A DNA stretch of 64,000 nt from Clostridium sp. SM-530-WT-3G (lineage in GTDB: Bacteria > Bacillota > Clostridia > Clostridiales > Clostridiaceae), in NCBI RefSeq assembly GCF_012843905.1, contig NZ_JABAGC010000012.1, forward strand, positions 1-64,000, in the 5' to 3' direction. Positions 46,901 to 55,334 of the stretch are shown here, piece after piece. The position numbers and the translations under genes are program-made. A model generated the notes under the pieces. The model had not been told where the DNA came from. It did not search any database and worked only from the letters and a program-made list of their open reading frames with translations. Position 1 is the first letter of the stretch. Each line of letters starts with the position of its first letter.

Positions 46901-47014
46901 TACATCTATTTCATAACCTTCAGGTATTTCTAAATCACCAATATATCTCAGACATTCATCATATAATATATCGTCATTTACACATGTAATAAATGCAATT
47001 TTCTTATTGTTCAT
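43994..47014 (-). CDS. Three-domain glycosyltransferase (GT2-like, GT2, GT-B)
   Basis: This 1006-residue protein appears to fuse three glycosyltransferase-like units. Residues 1 to about 215 resemble the short GT2 branch with a YLHQDT motif (around 65-70). Residues 223 to about 450 are a classical GT2: FPLVSILIPTYNRPEYFELAL, with a DDD motif at 313-315. From about 655 a GT-B fold begins (KVLHVISEAYDVGGHTRQLWNW), followed by NHADHRFW and a VKVLGIQNEVEDYYKISDFYMDS-type donor-site region. A helical linker joins the second and third units. It probably builds or caps the flagellin glycan. The start overlaps the upstream gene by 11 nt and follows GGAGG. Confidence 0.8.
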   Translation of the reverse strand: MNNKKIAFITCVNDDILYDECLRYIGDLEIPEGYEIDVISVREAKSITSAYNNAMNSTDAKYKVYLHQDTLIINKYFIKNILEIFNSDKNIGMIGMVGCENIPINAVWWEANKKYGKVYESHTGNMQLLAFDEIVGAHEEVKAIDGFIMITQHDIEWREDLFDGWHFYDISQSVEFIKNGYKVVIPKQQNVWCIHECGIVNVENNYEEYRKIFLDEYSKKIFPLVSILIPTYNRPEYFELALQSAINQTYPNIEIIIGDDSTNSDTEEIINNKYINKVDNIKYYHNSKNIGQFDNYLKLMELANGEYINFLMDDDLFEPTKIEKMIKYFINDIDEKISLVTSNRNIIDDNGKINGSFILDKIFDGKDVLNVNGGELVKFLLIYNYNIIGEPTTVLFRKDKLKDKFGCYKGRRYICNVDQATWFNLLENGNAIIIKECLSSFRRHVNQQLKHEKMLVGGAEDYVFSIIEMIEKKMFHEYDEYESCIDNCLKYLEYIKYKVNDRKRINNLYNTLIKHKKLLSEHFLDKELTKTNMLNNTRLNNERDLFVYDREAAREVIQENKKVVDLYLSLMRESIRNEKYEEVAFYAFKYGSYACEKHPGEYCNKELENLLIKCAEKIKPIKLQTDLIKLNIKDSKRKVLHVISEAYDVGGHTRQLWNWIRSDNESISSVVATWQLETAPSWLKAEIEKRTGFILSLNNYESSFLKKAALLRAIANEWADIIVLHTHMQDPIPLLAFGVDGEKPVVYMNHADHRFWIGASISDVVVDGREWGKYISLNKRGITKSQAVHLPLEVKEKYCKSELRKKYNINEDTKVMLTIASEDKFISLNSNHYIKIIKEIVDKIDNIVIFIIGPKSKGVWRMLENYAEGKVKVLGIQNEVEDYYKISDFYMDSFMIGGPTAILNAALYGLKVIRFNNRYNPIFSDYGIELEDCIFNSVNEIIKFINETNMECDKNITESILEKHNSNTNKEINLLYNSLNKHKVNKELEILKECDEIDEFWALLKK

Positions 47015-49160
47015 TAACTTCCTCCATAATACGTATTTTTAATTCTTTAATATACTCATTTGTAATATTTAATTTATTCAAATATTCTAATGCTAATCCT
47101 TTTTCACCAATCATATTCAAAAAATATGCAATATTATAATTTGTATCTATATTTTCACTATTTAATTCATAAGCATTATTTAATAATTCAAGTACATTCT
47201 CAAACATATTGCATTCAATTAATTTTCCAGCTAAATAGTTTAATATATATACCTTATCTATTATATATTTAGCCACGGCTTCTATAATAATATCTTTAGT
47301 AAATAATTCATCATTTAAATTACCAATAATCTCTTGTTCAGTTTCTTCAATATCTATATTGAATTCTATTCTTCTTAGTAGCGTACCACATTTTTTTACT
47401 ATACCTTCATCTAAATTAACACGTCTTTTAGCTTTTACAATATACCGATAAGCTTCCAATTGATCTTTTACACCATCTCCTGAAATATGATTTAACTTTT
47501 TAATAAACTCAATATCACTTTCGGTTTGATATACTTGATTTGCTTTAATATTTAATTCATCATATCCACATTCCACGAACAAGCGTGTTATTTCATTCTT
47601 TGTAAAAAATCTCAAATTACATTTATCTAATATACCAAAATTTTGATACGTCCAATATCCCTCCAGTAAATCCTTGATTACCGAAAAGTGCATAACATTA
47701 GGAATACTAGCTAATATATACCCATCAGCTTTTAAATATTTTGATAGTTTTACTAAAACCTCTTTAGGATTATTAAGCCTTTCTAGTACATTTCCTAATA
47801 TTATATAATCAAAAAATTTCTCAGAATACTTTAATTCTATGTTTTCGATATCTCCACATTCAATATTTAAAATATCATTAATCGCACTTACTATATTAGG
47901 ATTACTTTCTATTCCATATACTTCACTATTATAATACCTATTTTTTATATCTAATAGTGTAGCTCCTAACCCGCATCCCACTTCCAACACTCTTATATTT
48001 TTATAGTTTGGAACATTAATATTACTTATCAAATCCTTTTTAATATTCATTGAATATTGACTTGAAAATCCCCATTTTTCTTTAAACTTGTTTGAATTAA
48101 CTCTCAACAACTCATTATACTGTTGAGGTTTTTCTTTAAAACTAACGCTTCCAAAATGATGTACATAACTATCTTTGCATAATAATAATTTATATCCTTC
48201 TCTTATAATTCTTAAGCTTAAATCATCATCTTCAAAATTACCTGGCGTAAATCTTTCATCAAGCATTCCAACCTTATCTAAAACATTTCGCTTAATAAAC
48301 ATAGCAAATCCAACTAATTTTACTCTTTCTTCATACTTCAAACTATTAGTGATATTATTTCTTAATGCAAATTTCATATACCCATTGAAATCATTATATT
48401 GTTCATCTATTTGTTGATAATAAGATATACTATTACTTACAGCTCCTGTTGCCCCTACTTTACAGTCACTATACAATCCCATTCTTAAGTTAAATATAGA
48501 ATTAGGCATAATTACAGTATCATTATTTAATAGAAATATATCATTATCCTTTTTTGCTATTTTAATTCCTTGGTTACATCCAGCTGGAAATCCTTTATTC
48601 TCATTATTAAGTATATACTTAATATCACTTTGTTGTTTTAACCATTGAACTGTACCATCATTAGAAGCATTATCAACAATTATTATTTCACAATTTTCAC
48701 TACCATTATATTTCCTTATACTATCAACACATAGTTTTGTATAATCTAAATTATTGTATGTTAATATAATTATTGAGTAACCTTTAACATTTAAATTATA
48801 ATTTCCTCTCAGATTACGAATTGCTTCTAATATAATATTCTGCTTTTCTTTATTTTCAGTATACAGCAGCGAATGCTCATAACATAAATAAGCTCTATCA
48901 TACTGTTGCTCAACTTCATATATATTTCCCATCGTATAATATAAGTCGCCATTATATATATTAAATTCAAGTCCTCTTTTAATACATTCTAGAGCATCAG
49001 TTGATTTATTATTATAGATATCAACTATAGCTTCCATACTTCCAATTTCATCATCATAACCATATATCTTTTTATATTGATCAATTATTTCAATTGCATT
49101 CTTTAAGTCACCATTAGAAATTAAATTTTCAAGGTGGCATTTTATGCTATTTTTATTCAT
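47004..49160 (-). CDS. TPR-GT2-methyltransferase-TPR fusion
   Basis: This 718-residue multidomain protein carries TPR-like helices (1-110) and then a GT2 domain (128 to about 345), with IIILTYNNLDYTKLCVDSI, the NNDT metal motif at 212-215 and FEDDD at 309-313. A SAM-dependent methyltransferase follows (388 to about 560; VLEVGCGLGATLLDIKN). The C-terminal part (about 600-718) is again helical and TPR-like. Fused transfer and methylation suggests a methylated flagellin sugar, comparable to known clostridial flagellar glycans; this is inference. It is the first gene of a two-gene operon with a sigma-28-like promoter at 49207-49233. Confidence 0.8.
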   Translation of the reverse strand: MNKNSIKCHLENLISNGDLKNAIEIIDQYKKIYGYDDEIGSMEAIVDIYNNKSTDALECIKRGLEFNIYNGDLYYTMGNIYEVEQQYDRAYLCYEHSLLYTENKEKQNIILEAIRNLRGNYNLNVKGYSIIILTYNNLDYTKLCVDSIRKYNGSENCEIIIVDNASNDGTVQWLKQQSDIKYILNNENKGFPAGCNQGIKIAKKDNDIFLLNNDTVIMPNSIFNLRMGLYSDCKVGATGAVSNSISYYQQIDEQYNDFNGYMKFALRNNITNSLKYEERVKLVGFAMFIKRNVLDKVGMLDERFTPGNFEDDDLSLRIIREGYKLLLCKDSYVHHFGSVSFKEKPQQYNELLRVNSNKFKEKWGFSSQYSMNIKKDLISNINVPNYKNIRVLEVGCGLGATLLDIKNRYYNSEVYGIESNPNIVSAINDILNIECGDIENIELKYSEKFFDYIILGNVLERLNNPKEVLVKLSKYLKADGYILASIPNVMHFSVIKDLLEGYWTYQNFGILDKCNLRFFTKNEITRLFVECGYDELNIKANQVYQTESDIEFIKKLNHISGDGVKDQLEAYRYIVKAKRRVNLDEGIVKKCGTLLRRIEFNIDIEETEQEIIGNLNDELFTKDIIIEAVAKYIIDKVYILNYLAGKLIECNMFENVLELLNNAYELNSENIDTNYNIAYFLNMIGEKGLALEYLNKLNITNEYIKELKIRIMEEVNEQ

Positions 49161-49364
49161 CCATTATCTCCTTAAATTTATTTTTCATAGAAACTCTTAT
49201 TTTGTTATATCGACATTTTTATATAATTCTTTACACAATTATCCCTTTGTAATTAATATTAATTTTATCCATTAATGTAATATTATTTAACGTTTTTTAT
49301 CAATATAGTTTGTAAATTATTTCATTCCACAACTATTCACCTATACAATGTTTCTATTATACAA
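49161..49364 (-). other. Leader region of the glycosyltransferase operon
   Basis: About 200 nt between the 718-residue glycosyltransferase and the IS200-like remnant. It contains the sigma-28-like promoter at 49207-49233 and otherwise AT-rich sequence with no gene. Confidence 0.5.
49207..49233 (-). promoter_or_regulatory. Sigma-28-like promoter of the glycosyltransferase operon 49160-43994
   Basis: On the minus strand, TAAA (49230-49233), a 15-nt spacer and GTCGATAT (49207-49214; 6 of 8 against GCCGATAA). The predicted start is about 40 nt before the ATG. Same spacing as the flagellin promoter at 55394-55420. Confidence 0.55.
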
Positions 49365-49491
49365 TCAGGACCACCCGTGAAAACGGGTGGTTTTTTCTGC
49401 GCCTATAAGGCTTTGTTGCTAGCCGTGCTACTCGCACGTTGAAATGGTCTGCCGACCGCAAAACCTTTACCGGCTGCACCTAAAAGGTGCT

Positions 49492-49963
49492 TTATTTTTT
49501 GCCTTTATTTACTGGCTCACCCGTAAACGGGTCGATATATTCCTTCAAACTCATTTGTTCGTATGCTATATCTTCCTGTATCTGGTTTTTTATATATTCT
49601 TCTATTATCTTTTTGTTCCTTCCAACTGTATCAACATAGTATCCCTTACCAAAATTGCCTATTGCCATACTTATATTTCATGTTTGCATGTCTATCAAAA
49701 ATCATCAAAGAACTCTTGCCCTTGAGATATCGCCTAAATTGAGCTACGCTCAATTTAGGCGATATACTTACAAGCATATGTATGTGGTCTGGACACGCAT
49801 TTGCTTCTATAATTTCAACACCTTTTCTTTCACATAATAATCTTAATATTCTTCCTACATCAGCTTTTATCTGCCCATATATAATTTATCTCCTAAACTT
49901 TGGTGCAAAAACTATGTGATATTTACAATTCCATTTGCTATGTAATAAACTATCAATGTCCAT
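49492..49963 (-). pseudogene. tnpA: IS200-family transposase TnpA, broken
   Basis: The reading starts at ATG 49963 behind GGGAGG and gives WNCKYHIVFAPKFRR, then a TAA where the family has Gln. It continues IIYGQIKADVGRILRLLCERKGVEI and the HUH motif in ACPDHIHMLVS, then KGKSSLMIFDRHAN. After NRQFW, two bases are missing, and the frame changes to GYYVDTVGRN and on to FTGEPVNKGKK and TAA at 49492. So one nonsense mutation and one 2-nt deletion inactivate it. The middle also contains a perfect 18-bp palindrome (49727-49765) that changes the usual QFMGYL to QFRRYL. Confidence 0.85.
49727..49765. repeat. Perfect 18-bp inverted repeat inside tnpA
   Basis: Two 18-nt arms (from ATATCGCC to GAGC and its exact complement) enclose a 3-nt loop. 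It lies inside the tnpA coding region, not at an element end. Confidence 0.9.
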
Positions 49964-50153
49964 TAACGGACACACCTCCCTGTATTTTTATAGTATTACT
50001 CGGCAAGTCTACCATAGTTTTACAATTAAGGTTTTTTTATTTCTACTTATAGCTAAAAGCTTTCCGAAACCACAAGTCGAACTTATGGTATTCATAAATA
50101 CAAAAATAAAAAGATTTCTTTAATTTAAATCAAAGAAATCTTTTCTACAACAC

Positions 50154-51203
50154 TTAACTAAATTTTACTTGTTCAATTCTTTGCAATGCTTTATCATACC
50201 CTCCACATTTTCTGTAATACATCAAAGATTCCTCAATATTACCCAAACATTCTAGTATAACTCCTATATTATAATATGAAAGATAACTATTTACTCCTTC
50301 CATTTTTGAAAATGTAAATTCACTACATTTCTTAAATTTATCAATTGCCTCGAAAAATAATCCATTATTCATATAAATTAAACCAATTAGAAAGATAAAA
50401 TCAGCTGAATCTTTCAAATAATCATATAAATTTAACAACTTTAAACTTTCTTTATATTCACACATATTAATCAACGTATACCCATAAGTTTCTATCAAAT
50501 CTTGAACATATTCTAATTTGATATCTAAATCAAAAAGCAATGCGTTCTCAAAAGATATCTTAGCTTGTAAATAATTCCTTTCCATATAATAGCTTTTTCC
50601 CAATTGATATAATATATATGGATCTTTTCGTATCTTTAATGCTTTTTTTAACATAATAATATTTCTATGTATTTTATTTTTTCGATTTACCTCTTCATTG
50701 CTATATCCATTATGGGTTATTTGTATAGGAAGTTCATATGTTTCTATTTTCTCATTGCAATTAGATACCACCTGCTCATGAATACTACCATCATAGCTAT
50801 ATATTTTCTTATTAAACATTCTTATTATATAATCACAATATGTATAGTTATTATCTTCTCTTATATATATATTTTTTCTATAAATTCTACCAACCTTATA
50901 CTTATTTTTTTTTATTTTTCTTTCTAATTCATCTACGTTAAATTCTTCTACGACTTCATCAGCATCTAGAATTAATACAAAATCATTTGTAGCCTTACTT
51001 ATAGAAAAATTTCTTGCTTTAGAAAAATCATCACACCAAACATAATCAAATACGTTTTTTGTATACTTTAATGCAACCTTTTTACTATTATCTGTAGAAC
51101 CAGTATCAACTACAATAATTTCATATCCATATCCAACTATACTCTTCAATGATTTTTCTAAGTTTTCTTCTTCATTCTTCACAATCATGCATATAGATAT
51201 CAT
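50154..51203 (-). CDS. GT2 glycosyltransferase with C-terminal TPR
   Basis: This 349-residue protein has an N-terminal GT2 domain of the SunS-like type. ISICMIVKNEEENLEKSLKSIV opens the fold, DTGSTDNS is the nucleotide-binding loop, and LILDADEVVE (about 78-87) provides the metal-binding Asp residues. Residues about 190-345 form TPR-type helices (YQLGKSYYMERNYLQAKISFENAL). Proteins of this type in flagellar islands are thought to glycosylate flagellin directly. ATG 51203 is chosen because AAGG lies eight bases upstream; an earlier GTG 51212 would overlap that site. It follows its paralogue by 10 nt. Confidence 0.85.
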   Translation of the reverse strand: MISICMIVKNEEENLEKSLKSIVGYGYEIIVVDTGSTDNSKKVALKYTKNVFDYVWCDDFSKARNFSISKATNDFVLILDADEVVEEFNVDELERKIKKNKYKVGRIYRKNIYIREDNNYTYCDYIIRMFNKKIYSYDGSIHEQVVSNCNEKIETYELPIQITHNGYSNEEVNRKNKIHRNIIMLKKALKIRKDPYILYQLGKSYYMERNYLQAKISFENALLFDLDIKLEYVQDLIETYGYTLINMCEYKESLKLLNLYDYLKDSADFIFLIGLIYMNNGLFFEAIDKFKKCSEFTFSKMEGVNSYLSYYNIGVILECLGNIEESLMYYRKCGGYDKALQRIEQVKFS

Positions 51204-51213
51204 ATCAATCACC

Positions 51214-53448
51214 TTATTTAATCTTATTGATAATATTATAAATTTCTTGCTTTAGTTGATTATCATCACATAAATCATATGATTTTTGATAGTAATATCT
51301 TGCCATTTCCAAACTACCCTTAAATTCAAAAACACACGCCATATTATAAAGTGTATCAAAATTATTTTCTTCTAAAACATCAGATAAAGCTAAATTATTA
51401 ATAGCTTCATCATAGTTACCATTCATGTAGTTAACAACACCTAAATAATTTAAAATTGTTGGGTCAAATTTAAATATTTTTTTCAATTCGCTAAGTATTT
51501 CTAGCGCTTCAGCTATTCTGTTCTCATTCACAAGATTTTGTACAACATTTAATAAATATTCTTTTTCTTTAATCATCTCTTTAGTTATATTATTTTCACC
51601 TATATCTTTCAGATATAATTTTATCAATCTGTTGTATTCAGGATAATTTTTCAACATTTCCTTTAGATTTCTTATATACATTAATTTGTCATACTTATAT
51701 GCAAGCATGGCCTCCCTAATATCGATCCATATTCTTTCACTCCTATTGATTAATTTATTTAGACTTTTATCACAAAAAATAATGTTGTTATACATCTTCC
51801 TAATGACATTAATCTTATTAATAAAAGTTCTACTGATGAGATTTTTATATTGATTATCTTCAATTGATGGATTAAACAATAATACCTCTTCAATACTAGT
51901 TATTAAATTCAATAACTTAATATCACTTGACATAAAATTTTTCTCTGTATATTCATACAATAATGCTAAACACTTGTAATTTGAGCTAACAAAACTAATA
52001 TATTTTTTTACATCTTCTAATGCCAATTCCTCAAATATTGAAAAATCTTCTTCTTCAGATATAAGAACTTCTTGAATATATTCTGCTTTCCACAAGTAAT
52101 AAATATTCAAATCTATTTTAGCCTTGTTTTTTTCAACATTACTTTTTAATAATACTCTCTCAATATATTGATCTAATCTAAAATCCAAATTCAAAAAATA
52201 ACCAATCTCTTCAGTTACATCTCCAGTTAATGATTCATCTCTAATTTTTTTTATAACATTTATTATACTTTGTATATATTCATCATCAATTTGTTTTTCT
52301 TTTAAATATTCACTAATCTTATCACTCATTTTATTTTTTACAAGTGAATAAATATATATTTCCTTAAGTTGCTCTTTTATTTTATTCTTTTTCAGCTCAT
52401 CAAATAGTATAGGTATATTATTATATTCCTTAAGCTTATGTTTGCATAATATTTCATCTCTTAATACCTCTTCTTGTCTACAAAAAGAAAAATTAATTAC
52501 CGATATATCTCTCACTATAAATCCATTTTTTAATTTATTATATAATTCGAAATATTTTTCAAAATACTTCTTTGCTTCTATATATTTGTTTAAACCTAAA
52601 TATGCTTTTAATATCATATAATAGAAGTCTAAATGCTCATCAGTATGTTTTAATGCTTTTTCACATACTTGTATTACTTTCTCATAATTCTGCCTTTCTA
52701 GTTCTTCCCTTGAATAAAAATGATATATATACAAATATTTTTTTTGATTCTCTTCATTTTTAACTAAATCAAATGATTTTTTTATACTAACAAATGCTTC
52801 ATTATTTTTATTGGCCATAGAATAAGTCTGCGCCAATTGAAAATATGTATAAATTAAATCTTTCCCCTCTTCTAAATCTTCTAATAAAAGTTTTTTATTT
52901 CTTTCATACTTATATTCCATAAGTTTATAGTCTTCTCTTGAATATCCATAATGTTGTATTGTTATATTAGTACATGCTATTGGCGGCAGAATATTAGGTT
53001 GTTCATGAACTCTTCCAGTATAGTAAAAATATTTATTATTTCTGAACACTCTAACCAAACTCCCAATTAAATAATTTTCTTCGTTATCCGATATAAAATT
53101 CTTTAATCTTACAGTTGCACAATTGACACATTCACTTTCTTTGCTTTTAAAAAAATTAATAAATTCATCTTCTGATTCCAGTACTTCATCTGCATCAAGA
53201 ATTAAAATCCATTTTCCTTTACAATATCCTATGCTTATATTTCTCATTTCTGCAAAATTACCAGTCCAGTTATGTTCATAGACCTTTTCGGTATATTTCT
53301 TTGCTATTGATATCGTACTGTCTGTACTTCCTGTATCAACAATTATTATTTCATATTCTATTTTATTATTTAAAACTTGTAACGCCTTCAAACATCTTTC
53401 TATATTTCTTTCTTCATTTTTAACAATCATTGCTATACTTAATAACAT
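51214..53448 (-). CDS. Large GT2 glycosyltransferase with long TPR region
   Basis: This 744-residue protein has an N-terminal GT2 domain (1 to about 220: LSIAMIVKNEERNIERCLKAL, VDTGSTDST, ILDADEVLE) closely related to the downstream gene. The rest is an extended helical, TPR-rich region of about 500 residues, ending NYDEAINNLALSDVLEENNFDTLYNMACVFEFKGSLEMARYYYQKS. Such long TPR arms may hold or scan flagellin. It is the first gene of an operon with a sigma-28-like promoter at 53477-53503, directly downstream of the flagellin terminator. Confidence 0.85.
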   Translation of the reverse strand: MLLSIAMIVKNEERNIERCLKALQVLNNKIEYEIIIVDTGSTDSTISIAKKYTEKVYEHNWTGNFAEMRNISIGYCKGKWILILDADEVLESEDEFINFFKSKESECVNCATVRLKNFISDNEENYLIGSLVRVFRNNKYFYYTGRVHEQPNILPPIACTNITIQHYGYSREDYKLMEYKYERNKKLLLEDLEEGKDLIYTYFQLAQTYSMANKNNEAFVSIKKSFDLVKNEENQKKYLYIYHFYSREELERQNYEKVIQVCEKALKHTDEHLDFYYMILKAYLGLNKYIEAKKYFEKYFELYNKLKNGFIVRDISVINFSFCRQEEVLRDEILCKHKLKEYNNIPILFDELKKNKIKEQLKEIYIYSLVKNKMSDKISEYLKEKQIDDEYIQSIINVIKKIRDESLTGDVTEEIGYFLNLDFRLDQYIERVLLKSNVEKNKAKIDLNIYYLWKAEYIQEVLISEEEDFSIFEELALEDVKKYISFVSSNYKCLALLYEYTEKNFMSSDIKLLNLITSIEEVLLFNPSIEDNQYKNLISRTFINKINVIRKMYNNIIFCDKSLNKLINRSERIWIDIREAMLAYKYDKLMYIRNLKEMLKNYPEYNRLIKLYLKDIGENNITKEMIKEKEYLLNVVQNLVNENRIAEALEILSELKKIFKFDPTILNYLGVVNYMNGNYDEAINNLALSDVLEENNFDTLYNMACVFEFKGSLEMARYYYQKSYDLCDDNQLKQEIYNIINKIK

Positions 53449-53476
53449 ATACTCTCTCCTCCCAAAATATATTATA

Positions 53477-53503
53477 TTATCGATTTTAAATCTCTTTACT
53501 TTA
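53477..53503 (-). promoter_or_regulatory. Sigma-28-like promoter of the GT2-TPR operon
   Basis: On the minus strand, TAAA (53500-53503), a 15-nt spacer and ATCGATAA (53477-53484; 6 of 8 against GCCGATAA, CGATAA core complete). It lies 29 nt before the ATG. It follows the flagellin terminator at once. Confidence 0.6.
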
Positions 53504-53581
53504 ATCTCATAAAATTATAATCACCAATAAAATAGTAGCATCCTTCTACTCTTTACTATATCTAAGTTTATTTTTACCAAC

Positions 53582-53625
53582 AAAAAAGAAGTCATCGTAA
53601 AATGATTTTATCATTTTACGACAAC
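53582..53625 (-). terminator. Terminator of the main flagellin genes
   Basis: TCGTAAAATGAT-TTT-ATCATTTTACGA, a 12-bp perfect stem extended by GTC/GAC, followed on the minus strand by CTTCTTTTTTG. It sits 17 nt after the last flagellin stop codon. Confidence 0.85.
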
Positions 53626-53641
53626 TCCTTGTTATTATATA

Positions 53642-54457
53642 CTATCTTAATAATGAAAGCACATTTTGAGGTTGTTGATTAGCTTGGCTAAGCATTGATT
53701 GAGCTGCTTGTTGTAATATGTTATTCTTTTGGAATGCCATCATTTCTTTTGCCATGTCAACATCTCTTACTCTAGATTCTGCTGCTGTTAAATTTTCTTG
53801 TGCGTTATCCACATTTGCTATTGTATGTTCTAATCTATTTTGGACAGCTCCTAGTTTTGATCTTTCAGAAGATACTTCTTTTATCGCAGCATCAATTGTA
53901 GAAATTGCTCCAGTTGCACCAGGTTGTGTACTTACTGATACACTCATACCAGCAACACCTAATGCACCTGCACTCATTGATCCAAAGGAAACAGATATAG
54001 TTTGGTCTTTATTTGCTCCTACTTGGAATGTAACAGTCGCACCAGTGCTAAACATATTTTTTGTATTAAATTCTGTTTGCCCTGCTATTCTTGTTATTTC
54101 TTGTTGAAGTGCTTCCATTTCTTCTGCTATTGCACTTCTATCTGCAGTAACATTAGTATCATTACCTGCTTGTACAGCTAATTCTCTCATTCTTTGAAGT
54201 ATCGAGTGAGTTTCGCTTAATGCTCCTTCTGCAGTTTGAATCATTGATATACCATCTTGTGAGTTTCTTGATGCTTGACTTAATCCTCTTATTTGTCCTC
54301 TCATTTTTTCTGAGATTGAAAGACCAGCTGCATCATCTCCTGCTCTGTTAATTCTTAATCCTGAAGATAATTTCTCCATTGATTTAGCTGCTTGTCCATT
54401 GTTTATCCCCATGTTTCTGTGTGCGTTTAACGCATTCATATTATGATTGATTATCAT
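53642..54457 (-). CDS. fliC: Flagellin (second of the tandem pair)
   Basis: This 271-residue flagellin is close to the minimal D0/D1 type with hardly any variable domain. The N-terminal end is MIINHNMNALNAHRNMGINN with SSGLRINRAGDDAAGLSISEKMRGQIRGL, and the C-terminal end is AKEMMAFQKNNILQQAAQSMLSQANQQPQNVLSLLR. It contains no cysteine. It is probably the product that forms most of the filament together with its neighbour. Fifty-five nucleotides separate it from the first flagellin. It has no promoter of its own, but it has its own pair of CsrA-type hairpins. Its last codons are followed by a strong terminator. Confidence 0.95.
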   Translation of the reverse strand: MIINHNMNALNAHRNMGINNGQAAKSMEKLSSGLRINRAGDDAAGLSISEKMRGQIRGLSQASRNSQDGISMIQTAEGALSETHSILQRMRELAVQAGNDTNVTADRSAIAEEMEALQQEITRIAGQTEFNTKNMFSTGATVTFQVGANKDQTISVSFGSMSAGALGVAGMSVSVSTQPGATGAISTIDAAIKEVSSERSKLGAVQNRLEHTIANVDNAQENLTAAESRVRDVDMAKEMMAFQKNNILQQAAQSMLSQANQQPQNVLSLLR

Positions 54458-54460
54458 TTT
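54217..54460. repeat. 244-bp exact repeat, copy in second flagellin
   Basis: Identical to 55094-55337 at every base, including third codon positions and the start codon context. The regions on both sides differ at several positions. Recent gene conversion or strong selection can explain it. Confidence 0.9.
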
Positions 54461-54462
54461 CT

Positions 54463-54475
54463 ATCACTCCTTGAT
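54463..54475 (-). promoter_or_regulatory. CsrA-type site over the ribosome binding site (second flagellin)
   Basis: ATCAAGGAGTGAT can fold as ATCA-AGGAG-TGAT and holds the AAGGAG ribosome binding site in the loop. Identical to 55340-55352 at the first flagellin. Confidence 0.6.
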
Positions 54476-54483
54476 TGTATTAT

Positions 54484-54499
54484 TAGACTTCCTTGTCTA
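54484..54499 (-). promoter_or_regulatory. Upstream CsrA-type hairpin (second flagellin)
   Basis: TAGACAAGGAAGTCTA folds with a 5-bp stem and shows AAGGAA in the loop; ACAAGGAAGT is close to the CsrA consensus ACANGGANGT. Identical to 55360-55375. It lies 8 nt before the second site. Confidence 0.6.
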
Positions 54500-54512
54500 T
54501 TTATTTAAAATA

Positions 54513-55334
54513 TTATCTTAATAATGAAAGAACGTTTTGTGGTTGTTGATTAGCTTGGCTAAGCATTGATTGAGCTGCTTGTTGTAATATGTTATTCTTT
54601 TGGAATGCCATCATTTCTTTTGCCATATCAACATCTCTTACTCTTGATTCTGCTGCTGTTAAGTTTTCTGCTGCATTATCAACATTAGCTATTGTATGTT
54701 CTAATCTATTTTGGACAGCTCCTAGTTTTGATCTTTCTTTAGATACTTTTGCTATCGCATCGTTAATTGTACAAATTGCTGCAGTTGCACCTGTTTGTGT
54801 ACCTACTGCTGAACTCATATTAGCAACACTTAATGCTCCAGCATTCATTTGGCTGAATGTAACTGATATAGTTTGTCCACAATTTGCTCCAACTTGGAAT
54901 GTAACAGTCTCACCATTGCTATTGCTAAACATATTTTTTGTATTAAATTCTGTTTGCTGTGCTATTCTTGTTATTTCTTGTTGAAGTGCATCCATTTCTT
55001 CTGCTATTGCAGTTCTATCTGCAGTAACGTTAGTATCATTACCAGCTTGTACAGCTAATTCTCTCATTCTTTGAAGTATTGAGTGAGTTTCATTTAATGC
55101 TCCTTCTGCAGTTTGAATCATTGATATACCATCTTGTGAGTTTCTTGATGCTTGACTTAATCCTCTTATTTGTCCTCTCATTTTTTCTGAGATTGAAAGA
55201 CCAGCTGCATCATCTCCTGCTCTGTTAATTCTTAATCCTGAAGATAATTTCTCCATTGATTTAGCTGCTTGTCCATTGTTTATCCCCATGTTTCTGTGTG
55301 CGTTTAACGCATTCATATTATGATTGATTATCAT
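54513..55334 (-). CDS. fliC: Flagellin (first of the tandem pair)
   Basis: This 273-residue minimal flagellin is nearly identical in both ends to the next gene, with a different middle (about residues 135-200). It has two cysteines (in GANCGQT and AAICTIND) which the neighbour lacks. The first 244 nt from the leader into the gene are identical to the neighbour, including silent positions. Transcription is expected from the sigma-28-like promoter at 55394-55420, and translation to be controlled by the two CsrA-type hairpins in the 53-nt leader. It lacks a terminator before the second flagellin, so the pair is bicistronic. Confidence 0.95.
   Translation of the reverse strand: MIINHNMNALNAHRNMGINNGQAAKSMEKLSSGLRINRAGDDAAGLSISEKMRGQIRGLSQASRNSQDGISMIQTAEGALNETHSILQRMRELAVQAGNDTNVTADRTAIAEEMDALQQEITRIAQQTEFNTKNMFSNSNGETVTFQVGANCGQTISVTFSQMNAGALSVANMSSAVGTQTGATAAICTINDAIAKVSKERSKLGAVQNRLEHTIANVDNAAENLTAAESRVRDVDMAKEMMAFQKNNILQQAAQSMLSQANQQPQNVLSLLR

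Larger units (their letters stand above)
49365..50095 (-). mobile_element. IS200/IS605-like remnant (tnpA only)
   Basis: About 730 bp, the usual IS200 size. One end has a hairpin CCACCCGT-GAAA-ACGGGTGG (about 49372-49391). The other end has ACCACAAGT-CGA-ACTTATGGT (50069-50089). The tnpA gene between them is broken. No target duplication is expected for this family. Exact ends are estimates from the hairpins. It sits between two glycosyltransferase operons. Confidence 0.7.

Noticed and set aside
49365-50095. IS605 with a TnpB/IscB nuclease
   Set aside because: Only a broken tnpA is present; there is no room for or trace of a tnpB gene, and no omega-RNA-like region can be argued.
53718-55058. 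Plus-strand open frames opposite the flagellins
   Set aside because: They are antisense shadows; both repeat the same pattern because the flagellins are near-identical.
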